A stretch of 5,267 nucleotides of DNA. It comes from Pseudomonadaceae bacterium UBA836 (lineage in GTDB: Bacteria > Pseudomonadota > Gammaproteobacteria > Pseudomonadales > Pseudomonadaceae). Shown one piece after another: positions 1-5,267 of this stretch (its first letter is position 1; each line of letters opens with the position of its first letter). Where the stretch lies: the NCBI GenBank assembly GCA_002296055.1, contig DBHE01000122.1:1-5267 (forward strand), written 5' to 3'. Made by a program: the position numbers and the translations under genes. A model generated the notes under the pieces. That model was not told the origin of the DNA, did no database searches, and saw only the letters and a program-made list of their open reading frames with translations.

Positions 1-1321
1 CCTGTTGTTCACCCCAGCGTGTCAGCGTGTCCCGTGCCTCTCGGTAGGGTTTTAGCCCCATAGCGAGAAGGATGATAGAGCCCACGGTTATCACGCTGGC
101 AACGATGAATATGGAATAACGCACCGCCATGTCGTCCTGGAACACATAGTCGGTAAACAGGGCAACGGCGGTCGGGCCGATACCCAGGCCAATCAGGGTG
201 ATGGTGAACAGGTAGATCGCCGATGCCTGCCCGCGCATGGCGTTGGGCATGATCTCCTGAATGGCCGCCGGAGCAACGCCAAAGGGCATTGCCACGGTAA
301 AGACGTTAAAGAACATGATGGTCCACAGCAGTGGCATGTTATCCACCAAGTACACCACATTGCACAGCAGGGTCAGGATAGCCGACAGCAGGCCGACCCG
401 CATGTTGGCATCCAGACAGCCTCGCTGCGCCAGAAAATCCGCCAGACGTCCGCCAAAAACGATGCCCAGCGAGCCCGCTACCATCACCAGCGAGCCGTAG
501 TAGATGCCCACCTCACCGGGCGTCAGCCCGTGGTTGCGGATGAAGAAGGTCGGAATCCACGCCGACGCGCCGTAGGAGGCAAACGACAGACAGGCAAACC
601 CGAAGTTGTGGCACAGCACCGCCTTGCGAATACCCAGCAGGTAGTTGGCAACATCCTTGAGCGGTACCGCCACACCAGCGCCAATACCCTTGCGCGTCGG
701 CTCCTTGATGGCCAGCAGCACCAAACAGAACATCAGGCCAACGGCGCCTAGTACCAGGAAGATCAGCTGCCAAGGGCGCACCTCGCCAAACACCGGCAAC
801 ACCATCGCGCCACGCGCGTTAGCCCAGGTCACCACGATACCGCCCAGCAGAAACGCGGCACCGGCACCAAGGTAAATACCCATCGCGTACACACTGATGG
901 CCGTAGCGCGGCGATTGGGGGCAAAGCTGTCGGCGATCAGCGAGTACGCCGCTGGCGACAGCGCCGCTTCACCCGCGCCCACACCAATGCGACCAATAAT
1001 GAAGTGCCAATACTGCTGAGCCAGACCACAGAACGCGGTCATCAAGCTCCATACCGCAACACCACCGGCAATCAACCCACGGCGGCTCTTGCTGTCGGCA
1101 ATCCGCCCCAGCGGAATCCCGGCTACGGTATAAAAGATGGCGAAAGACAACCCCATCAGCAGGCTCATTTCAGTGTCACTGATCTGCAGGTCGCGGCGAA
1201 TCGGCTCAACCAACAGGTTCAAAATTTGTCGATCTACAAAGGAAAGAACATAGGCAACCAGCAAAATACCAACGGTCAACCAAGCCCGCACCGGCGACGG
1301 ATAGCTATTATTCTCGGTCAC
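1..1321 (-). CDS. Spinster-like MFS transporter, 3' end cut by window edge
   Basis: Predicted 12-helix inner-membrane secondary transporter of the major facilitator superfamily; the substrate cannot be read from sequence. The minus-strand frame is open for 440 codons from GTG at 1321 to the left edge, close to full length for this family, so only the extreme C-terminus is missing. Visible marks: VDRQIL in helix 1 (residues 29-34), the MFS motif A-like loop GIPLGRIADSKSRR (68-81), the GVGAGEAALSPAAYS stretch with its conserved Glu118, and a second-half signature QEIMPNAMRGQASA (355-368). DR in helix 1 plus the GEA motif is typical of Spinster-like bacterial carriers. GTG is chosen because AAGGAG (1328-1333) lies 6 bases upstream; the nearby ATG at 1326 is out of frame and stops after two codons. 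It is transcribed divergently from the flavoprotein gene across 145 bp. Family assignment is firm; Spinster subtype is probable; role is unknown. Confidence 0.93.
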   Translation of the reverse strand, partial: MTENNSYPSPVRAWLTVGILLVAYVLSFVDRQILNLLVEPIRRDLQISDTEMSLLMGLSFAIFYTVAGIPLGRIADSKSRRGLIAGGVAVWSLMTAFCGLAQQYWHFIIGRIGVGAGEAALSPAAYSLIADSFAPNRRATAISVYAMGIYLGAGAAFLLGGIVVTWANARGAMVLPVFGEVRPWQLIFLVLGAVGLMFCLVLLAIKEPTRKGIGAGVAVPLKDVANYLLGIRKAVLCHNFGFACLSFASYGASAWIPTFFIRNHGLTPGEVGIYYGSLVMVAGSLGIVFGGRLADFLAQRGCLDANMRVGLLSAILTLLCNVVYLVDNMPLLWTIMFFNVFTVAMPFGVAPAAIQEIMPNAMRGQASAIYLFTITLIGLGIGPTAVALFTDYVFQDDMAVRYSIFIVASVITVGSIILLAMGLKPYREARDTLTRWGEQQ

Positions 1322-1327
1322 GCCATG

Positions 1328-1333
1328 CTCCTT
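1328..1333 (-). promoter_or_regulatory. Shine-Dalgarno site fixing the GTG start of the transporter
   Basis: AAGGAG on the minus strand lies 6 bases before GTG (1321-1319) and only 1 base before ATG (1326-1324). The ATG reads ATG-GCG-TGA, a two-codon dead end whose TGA overlaps the GTG start. Spacing and frame both select GTG as the initiation codon. Confidence 0.8.
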
Positions 1334-1344
1334 CTTGTAGTTAA

Positions 1345-1350
1345 ATTATC
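1345..1350 (-). promoter_or_regulatory. Candidate -10 element for the transporter gene
   Basis: On the minus strand this reads GATAAT, five of six matches to the sigma-70 -10 consensus. It would start transcription near 1338, giving a very short leader containing AAGGAG. The region 17-18 bases upstream has no good TTGACA-like hexamer. A weak -35 fits an activator-dependent promoter, and the palindrome at 1371-1383 sits about where such an activator would bind. This is pattern reading only. Confidence 0.3.
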
Positions 1351-1370
1351 AGCATCTTGAGCCTATCAGG

Positions 1371-1383
1371 TTCGCACTGCGAA
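1371..1383. promoter_or_regulatory. Palindromic candidate operator TTCGCA-C-TGCGAA
   Basis: Two perfect 6-base arms flank a single central C at 1377. The left arm extended outward, GGTTCGCA (1369-1376), recurs in inverted orientation as TGCGAACC at 1419-1426. The palindrome lies in the divergent promoter region and overlaps the expected -35 zone of the transporter promoter. This arrangement suits a dimeric regulator controlling one or both genes. No regulator gene is present in the window, so the binding protein is unknown. Confidence 0.4.
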
Positions 1384-1418
1384 AGTCGATTTCAAAATAT
1401 TGAGATAAATCTACCCAA

Positions 1419-1426
1419 TGCGAACC
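1419..1426. promoter_or_regulatory. Second inverted half-site TGCGAACC
   Basis: Exact reverse complement of GGTTCGCA at 1369-1376, with 42 bases between the copies. Read on the minus strand, the match to the first copy extends to GGTTCGCA-N-TG. It lies 40 bases before the flavoprotein start codon. Together with the palindrome it makes three TTCGCA-type half-sites in 145 bp, suggesting a secondary operator or a looping site. Chance occurrence of an 8-mer pair is not excluded. Confidence 0.3.
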
Positions 1427-1466
1427 CATCACCCAAGACTATTCACGCACCAACCGGAGCCCAACA

Positions 1467-2558
1467 ATGCCCTCTGTTCCGCTGCTGCTGGCCGGCGCCG
1501 GCCATGCTCACCTGGTTACCCTGCAGCGCTGGCGCGCCCAGGGGTACCGCGCGCCAGCCGGCAGTTGCCTGATCAACCCCACTGCGCAGGCCTGGTACTC
1601 CGGCATGCTGCCCGGCCTGCTGGCTGGTCGATGGCAGGCAGAGCAATGCTGCGTTGAACTGGCGCCCTTGTGCGCCGCCGTTGGCGTATCGCTGCAGCTT
1701 GGCGAAATCACCCAACTAGACGCCAACACCCAGCAGGTTCAGTTGGCCGACCAAAGCCGGCTACGCTGGCAGTGGCTGTCGCTGGGCGTGGGAGGTACTC
1801 CACAGGCACCCGTAGATAACGATCACAGCATTGCCCTATTGCCGGCCAAGCCATTTGCCGGGCTGTATCAGCAGTGCCGTGCCTGGCAGCAACAGGACGC
1901 ACCACAGCGCCTGGCGGTCATCGGCGGCGGAGCCGCCGCGGTAGAGCTGGCCTTGGCGCTAGCCAGGTTGCTACCGGCAACGCAGTTAAGCCTGTTCAGT
2001 GCAGGGCCGCTGTTAGCTGCCCTGCCAGCACGCGCGACCAACCTGGTACGCCCCCTGCTGCGTCAGCGAGGCATCAGTTACCACGAGGGCGTAACCGTCA
2101 CTGCCATCCAGAGCGGCCAGCTGTGGCAAGACAGCCAGGCGATTAGCGCGGCCGACGCGGCACTGCTGGCAAGCGGTAATATGGCGCCACGCTGGCTCGC
2201 AGAGAGCGCCATAACCTGCGATGCGACGGGTGCCGTGCGCATCCAGCCCAACTTACAAAGCAGCAGTCACCCGCAGGTATTCGCTACCGGCGACTGCGCC
2301 AGCCTGCCAGATTGTCCGCACAACGGTGTGCAAGCGGTGAGACAGGGCGCAGTGCTGGCTGAGAACCTTAGCCAAGTCCTGTCCGGCGGCCAGGCGACAC
2401 GCCCGTTCAAGCCTTCGCGCCATAGCCTGGCCCTGCTGGCGACAGCGGACGAGCAGGCAATTGCTATCCGCAACGGCCTCGCCCTGCGCAGCCGCCTTGC
2501 CCTCATGCTAAAGGACAGGCTGGATAACGGCTTTATCCGCACCCTGCGCGGCGACTGA
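1467..2558 (+). CDS. FAD-dependent NAD(P)H oxidoreductase of the SelD-N-terminal (Nterm_to_SelD) type
   Basis: A 363-residue two-dinucleotide-binding-domain flavoprotein, predicted cytosolic or membrane-peripheral; no signal peptide or transmembrane segment is seen. The FAD-binding Rossmann start is LLLAGAGHAH (6-15), a GxGxxH form rather than the usual GxGxxG. YSGMLPGLLAG (44-54) is the signature of the family fused to SelD in some genomes. The second nucleotide-binding fold is VIGGGAAAVEL (151-161). ATGDCA (273-278) is the C-terminal FAD-contact motif, and LKDRLDNGFI (348-357) matches the family's usual end. No CxxC redox disulfide is visible, so it resembles type II NADH dehydrogenases rather than disulfide reductases. 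Length fits a complete stand-alone protein. The ATG has GGAG (1456-1459) 7 bases upstream. Neither selD nor other selenium genes are in the window. Family membership is confident; substrate and electron acceptor are unknown. Confidence 0.88.
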   Translation: MPSVPLLLAGAGHAHLVTLQRWRAQGYRAPAGSCLINPTAQAWYSGMLPGLLAGRWQAEQCCVELAPLCAAVGVSLQLGEITQLDANTQQVQLADQSRLRWQWLSLGVGGTPQAPVDNDHSIALLPAKPFAGLYQQCRAWQQQDAPQRLAVIGGGAAAVELALALARLLPATQLSLFSAGPLLAALPARATNLVRPLLRQRGISYHEGVTVTAIQSGQLWQDSQAISAADAALLASGNMAPRWLAESAITCDATGAVRIQPNLQSSSHPQVFATGDCASLPDCPHNGVQAVRQGAVLAENLSQVLSGGQATRPFKPSRHSLALLATADEQAIAIRNGLALRSRLALMLKDRLDNGFIRTLRGD

Positions 2559-2653
2559 CAGCACTGCTCGCCCCTGTCGATACCCCCCAGCCCCGCCCGA
2601 GTAACCCGTAGGGCTCAGGCTGTAGTGCCAACCCACGCAACCCTAGACCAAAG

Positions 2654-2683
2654 AGCCATTGTCTTGCGACGAGACAGCTGGCT
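2654..2683. other. Imperfect stem-loop in the intergenic gap
   Basis: AGCCA (2654-2658) pairs with TGGCT (2679-2683), and TGTCT (2660-2664) with AGACA (2672-2676). This gives 10 base pairs with a 1x2 internal bulge and a 7-base loop. It lies 95 bases after the flavoprotein stop and 57 before the chemoreceptor start. Neither strand has a convincing T-tract after it, so an intrinsic terminator is not established; an operator or a processing structure is equally possible. Confidence 0.35.
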
Positions 2684-2714
2684 AAATGCCGTCAACCCAT
2701 AACAATAAAATCGC

Positions 2715-2733
2715 CTCCAAGGCGCCACTGGAG
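2715..2733 (+). promoter_or_regulatory. Ribosome binding site of the chemoreceptor inside a small stem
   Basis: TGGAG (2729-2733) is the Shine-Dalgarno site, 7 bases before ATG 2741. It is the exact complement of CTCCA (2715-2719), which could cover it across a 9-base loop. A competing 4-bp stem, CGCC (2712-2715) with GGCG (2721-2724), would free it. The ribosome binding site is well supported; the masking is speculative, since five base pairs alone are weak. Confidence 0.45.
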
Positions 2734-2740
2734 CCTTCGC

Positions 2741-4297
2741 ATGCCCACCGGACTCCGCAGCAAAGCGACCGTGCTTGTGCTGCAGCTCTGCACCCTCAGC
2801 TGGCTCTGCTACAGCGCCGGCATCGACCTCGCCGCACCGGCGCTGATTCTCGCTCTTCTGCCCTGGCTGGGGCTGCCCTGGTTCTATGCACCACAAGACC
2901 CCGCACCAGCGCTGACGACAGACAACAGCCAAAACAACGAACTGACCGCCCGACTGTCCCGCGCTACCAGTAAGAACGCTATTGGCGCTGCCGAGGTGGC
3001 CCACTCCGTACAACTGCTGCGCGCACGCCAGCACTCCCAATTACAGGCAATCAGCCAGGTGACCGACAGCGCCCAGCAGATCGCCTCTGAAGTCGACGCG
3101 ACCAGCCGCTATGCCGAACGTGCCGACCAGGCTGCAGAACAGGCCAGTGCCAGCAGCGCCAGCGGCCGTGACGCGTTGCAGCAAGCAACCGAGGTCATGC
3201 ACCAGTTGGCCGCCCAAGCCGATACCTCTACCGCCATGCTGCAGGCCCTGAACGCTCAGAGCGCCAAGATTGTGCAGGTCACCGAGGTGATCGAAGCCAT
3301 TGCCAGCCAGACCAACCTGCTGGCCCTGAACGCCGCCATCGAGGCAGCCCGAGCGGGCGACATGGGGCGCGGATTCGCCGTGGTTGCCGATGAGGTACGC
3401 GCCCTGGCCGCACGCACCTCGGCCTCTACCAGCGAGGTTGCAGGCATCATTGAGCAAATGCACCAGCAGAGCCAGCGAGTCAACGCCGACTTCTCCGCAC
3501 TGGTGGGTCAGGTGCACAACAGCGTCACATTGATTGAACAAGCATCTGAGCAGCTGCAGGCTATTGAGCGGCAAGGAAGCGAGGTTAAAGAGGTGACTGC
3601 GCAGATCGCCGCCGGTAGCCTGACTAATCGCGACCAGCTCGCCAACCTGAGCAGCGCGCTGGAGCAGGTGCGTGGCGACATTGCCCAGAGTGACGAACAA
3701 ACCCAACGCTTGGGCAGCGAGGCCGCAAACCTAGTGGGCCTGGCTGAACAGGTCAGCGAGATGCTGGCCGATGTCGCGCTGGATGACTACCACCAACGCT
3801 TCTTTGAAGCAGCGCAGCAAACCGCTAACGCCATTGCCACGCGTTTTGAGGCGGACCTGGCCAGCGGACAGATTCAGCGCGCCGCGCTGTTTGATCGCAA
3901 CCTTACCTTGATTGCCGGTAGCAACCCGGCGCGTTATCACAGCGCCTTCGACAGCTACACTGACCAGGTGTTGCCTGGCCTGCAGGAGCCACTACTGCAG
4001 CAACATGCCGAGCTGGTCTACGCCATCGCCGCCATTCCCTCAGGCTATGTGCCCACCCACAACCAGCGATTTAGCAAGGCGCCGACCGGCGACGTACAGC
4101 ACGACACTCTGCACTGCCGGAGCAAGCGGTTGTTTGACGATCCAACAGGACGACGCTGTGGCAGCCATGAGCAGACCCTACTGCTGCAGACCTACAAACG
4201 CGATACCGGAGAAGTGATGCACGACCTGTCGGTGCCGATAATCGTCGCCGGACAGCATTGGGGCGGGTTACGGCTGGGGTATCGCCCGGAGTCCTGA
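2741..4297 (+). CDS. Methyl-accepting chemotaxis protein with C-terminal putative sensor domain
   Basis: A 518-residue chemoreceptor that should form a coiled-coil dimer and control CheA through CheW. Residues 9-27 and 31-50 are two hydrophobic segments joined by a very short turn, a membrane hairpin without a real periplasmic domain; R6 and K8 suggest a cytoplasmic N-terminus. No clear HAMP domain follows. Residues about 75-345 form the Ala/Gln/Glu-rich helical signalling hairpin. Its tip is unmistakable: [20 protein letters not shown] (187-206) followed by [15 protein letters not shown] (209-223). Residues about 350-518 form a separate globular domain with [11 protein letters not shown] (435-445), [12 protein letters not shown] (459-470), [20 protein letters not shown] (481-500) and HWGGLRLGY (506-514). 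These recall a sensor-like domain I associate with other chemoreceptors, but I cannot name its ligand. No CheR-tethering pentapeptide ends the protein. The start has a good TGGAG site. Class is certain; the sensing role of the C-terminus is inferred. Confidence 0.93.
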   Translation: MPTGLRSKATVLVLQLCTLSWLCYSAGIDLAAPALILALLPWLGLPWFYAPQDPAPALTTDNSQNNELTARLSRATSKNAIGAAEVAHSVQLLRARQHSQLQAISQVTDSAQQIASEVDATSRYAERADQAAEQASASSASGRDALQQATEVMHQLAAQADTSTAMLQALNAQSAKIVQVTEVIEAIASQTNLLALNAAIEAARAGDMGRGFAVVADEVRALAARTSASTSEVAGIIEQMHQQSQRVNADFSALVGQVHNSVTLIEQASEQLQAIERQGSEVKEVTAQIAAGSLTNRDQLANLSSALEQVRGDIAQSDEQTQRLGSEAANLVGLAEQVSEMLADVALDDYHQRFFEAAQQTANAIATRFEADLASGQIQRAALFDRNLTLIAGSNPARYHSAFDSYTDQVLPGLQEPLLQQHAELVYAIAAIPSGYVPTHNQRFSKAPTGDVQHDTLHCRSKRLFDDPTGRRCGSHEQTLLLQTYKRDTGEVMHDLSVPIIVAGQHWGGLRLGYRPES

Positions 4298-4312
4298 GCG
4301 TGGCCGTTCAGG
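4293..4312. terminator. Stem-loop spanning both stop codons of convergent genes
   Basis: CCTGAGCG (4293-4300) pairs with CGTTCAGG (4305-4312), giving 8 pairs including one G-T wobble and a TGGC loop. The stop codon of the chemoreceptor (TGA 4295-4297) and that of dusC (4310-4308 on the minus strand) both lie in the arms. Its position between convergent genes suggests a bidirectional terminator or a 3'-end-protecting hairpin. Neither side has a T-tract, so intrinsic termination is uncertain. Confidence 0.4.
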
Positions 4313-5267
4313 CAGCGCTGTCGAGCGGCCCCTCAAGACGCCGCGTAATAACATCGGCGCAGGTTTCTCGGCGCAAACTGTCGAACAGCTCCCGCGCCTG
4401 CGGATAATGCTGCCCGAGCAAGGCCAACCACTGCTTAAGGCGCCCCGGCGAGTGGCGATCCACCACCCGCAGGCGGGTCTGGCTGAAAAAGTCGGCCAGC
4501 CAAGGCCACAGCGCCTCCCAACCGAACACTGCGGCATCCGTATCCTGCGCGATACGCAGGCCTAGGTCGGGGCAACGCACCAGACCACGGCCGATCATCA
4601 CCGCATCACAGCCACTGACCTCACGGATGCGTCGGTAATCCTCGGTGGTCCACACCTCGCCATTGGCGATCACCGGCACCTCTACCGCCTCGCGAATACG
4701 CGCCAGCCATTCCCAATGGGCCGGCGGCTTGTAGCCTTCAACCTTCGTGCGGGCATGTACGGTGATTTCACCAGCACCGCCGTCCGCCAGCGCCTGCGCG
4801 CATTCCAGCGTCTGGCTGGTATCAGTCAGGCCCAGGCGCATTTTGGCGGTCACGGGAATGTGCGCCGGCGTTGCCGCCCGCACGCTGGCAACAATCTCGC
4901 GCAGCAGCTCGGGTTCGGTCAACAGCGCAGCGCCGCCACGGTGACGGTTAACCGTCTTGGCCGGACAGCCAAAGTTGATGTCAATAGCCGGGGCATCCAT
5001 CGACGCCAGCAGCGCCGCGTTCTCGCCCATCCAGCGCACATCAGAGCCGAGCAACTGCGGACGCACCGGCACACCGGCGCGGGTCCGCCAGCCGTGCTCG
5101 CTTTCCGGCACACCGCGGCGAATGGTGCCCACGTTGAGCAGCCCCTCGGTCACGCGAATAAACTCGCTGACGCACCAGTCGATGCCACCGATGCGCGTCA
5201 GCACATCGCGCATCGGCGCATCGGCCAGCCCTTCCATCGGCGCCAGCACAACCGGGCCGCTTATGCG
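4308..5267 (-). CDS. dusC: tRNA-dihydrouridine(16) synthase, 5' end probably beyond window
   Basis: FMN-dependent enzyme that reduces a D-loop uridine (U16) of tRNA to dihydrouridine with NADPH. Numbering from GTG 5249 as residue 1: LAPMEGLADAPMR (2-14) is the FMN-binding start of the TIM barrel. QLLG (65-68) follows, then NFGCPAKTVNRHRGGA (92-107) with catalytic Cys95, TAKMRLG (134-140), VHARTK (164-169), NGEVW (196-200) and MIGRG (218-222). Residues about 240-313 form the helical tRNA-binding domain. The FGCPAKTVN form and the sequence after GRG match DusC better than DusA or DusB. GTG 5249 lacks a Shine-Dalgarno site, and the frame stays open to the window edge (R-I-S-G-P-V before it), so the real start is likely just outside. 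It converges on the chemoreceptor gene with 10 bases between stop codons. No sign of damage; family very sure, U16 specificity likely. Confidence 0.93.
   Translation of the reverse strand, partial: RISGPVVLAPMEGLADAPMRDVLTRIGGIDWCVSEFIRVTEGLLNVGTIRRGVPESEHGWRTRAGVPVRPQLLGSDVRWMGENAALLASMDAPAIDINFGCPAKTVNRHRGGAALLTEPELLREIVASVRAATPAHIPVTAKMRLGLTDTSQTLECAQALADGGAGEITVHARTKVEGYKPPAHWEWLARIREAVEVPVIANGEVWTTEDYRRIREVSGCDAVMIGRGLVRCPDLGLRIAQDTDAAVFGWEALWPWLADFFSQTRLRVVDRHSPGRLKQWLALLGQHYPQARELFDSLRRETCADVITRRLEGPLDSAA

Noticed and set aside
261..1360. Plus-strand open frames of 71-118 codons across the transporter region
   Set aside because: The minus strand encodes an uninterrupted transporter with family motifs throughout; the plus-strand frames are antisense shadows.
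1391..1450. Plus-strand sigma-70 promoter for the flavoprotein (TTGAGA at 1400 or GATAAA at 1404)
   Set aside because: Neither hexamer has a partner at 16-18 bases, so no promoter could be placed with confidence.
1443..1905. Several minus-strand and +2-frame open frames of 65-90 codons over the start of the flavoprotein gene
   Set aside because: All overlap a confidently assigned gene with clear FAD motifs; their translations are Arg/Pro/Ala-rich without recognisable features.
2589..2615. AGCCC...GGGCT inverted repeat after the flavoprotein stop as an intrinsic terminator
   Set aside because: Only five pairs around a 17-base loop, and no T-tract follows on either strand; such matches are expected by chance in GC-rich DNA.
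2683..2711. Possible flagellar sigma-28 promoter (TAAA near 2683 and CCCATAA near 2696) or a sigma-70 -10 (TAAAAT at 2706) before the chemoreceptor
   Set aside because: Spacing between the sigma-28-like pieces is far too short, and no -35 hexamer fits the TAAAAT; evidence is below a usable level.
2615..3706. Long open frame on the minus strand opposite the chemoreceptor, about 1.1 kb broken by one stop (221 and 141 codons)
   Set aside because: It mirrors the repetitive GC-rich codons of the signalling hairpin. The longer part begins at TTG without a ribosome site, the composition is a low-complexity Gly/Leu/Val shadow, and no domain is recognisable.
4268..5113. Alternative-frame open frames overlapping dusC (64-89 codons)
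   Set aside because: They are frame-shifted readings of dusC, whose catalytic and FMN motifs are intact in one frame.
1..5267. Mobile element, CRISPR array, toxin-antitoxin or defence island
   Set aside because: No transposase, integrase, direct repeat array or paired small genes are visible; all four genes are intact except where cut by window edges and have similar base usage.

Overview
The window is a GC-rich bacterial chromosomal segment with tightly packed genes, strong CTG/GCC codon preference and GGAG-type ribosome binding sites. A DusC-type tRNA-dihydrouridine synthase, a chemoreceptor and ordinary metabolic genes together suggest a gammaproteobacterium, most likely of the Pseudomonas/Halopseudomonas group. 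That placement is inferred from protein resemblance and base composition; there is no rRNA or other marker here.

Layout. (1) Positions 1-1321, minus strand: a Spinster-like major facilitator superfamily (MFS) transporter. It starts at GTG (1321) and runs off the left edge after 440 codons, so only its extreme C-terminus is missing. It has no usable in-frame ATG at its 5' end and is easily overlooked. (2) Positions 1322-1466: a 145-bp divergent intergenic region with a TTCGCA-C-TGCGAA palindrome, a second inverted copy of its half-site about 40 bp away, and a -10-like GATAAT facing the transporter. (3) Positions 1467-2558, plus strand: a flavin-dependent pyridine-nucleotide oxidoreductase of the family that is fused to the N-terminus of selenophosphate synthetase (SelD) in some organisms; here it stands alone. 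(4) Positions 2559-2740: a 182-bp gap with an imperfect 10-bp stem-loop and a short stem that can cover the ribosome binding site of the next gene. (5) Positions 2741-4297, plus strand: a methyl-accepting chemotaxis protein of unusual order, with an N-terminal membrane hairpin, then the signalling hairpin, then a putative sensor domain at the C-terminus. (6) Positions 4308-5267, minus strand: dusC, convergent with the chemoreceptor across 10 bp. A stem-loop spans this junction and contains both stop codons. The dusC 5' end probably lies just beyond the right edge.

How the genes relate. The transporter and flavoprotein are divergent and may share an operator, so they could be co-regulated; no substrate can be read from sequence. 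The chemoreceptor and dusC look like independent units. I saw no CRISPR array, insertion sequence, tRNA/rRNA gene, prophage or defence module. The points most worth a second look are the inverted-architecture chemoreceptor, the stand-alone SelD-type flavoprotein with its divergent transporter, and the palindromic site between them. I do not see convincing evidence of a wholly new multi-gene system.
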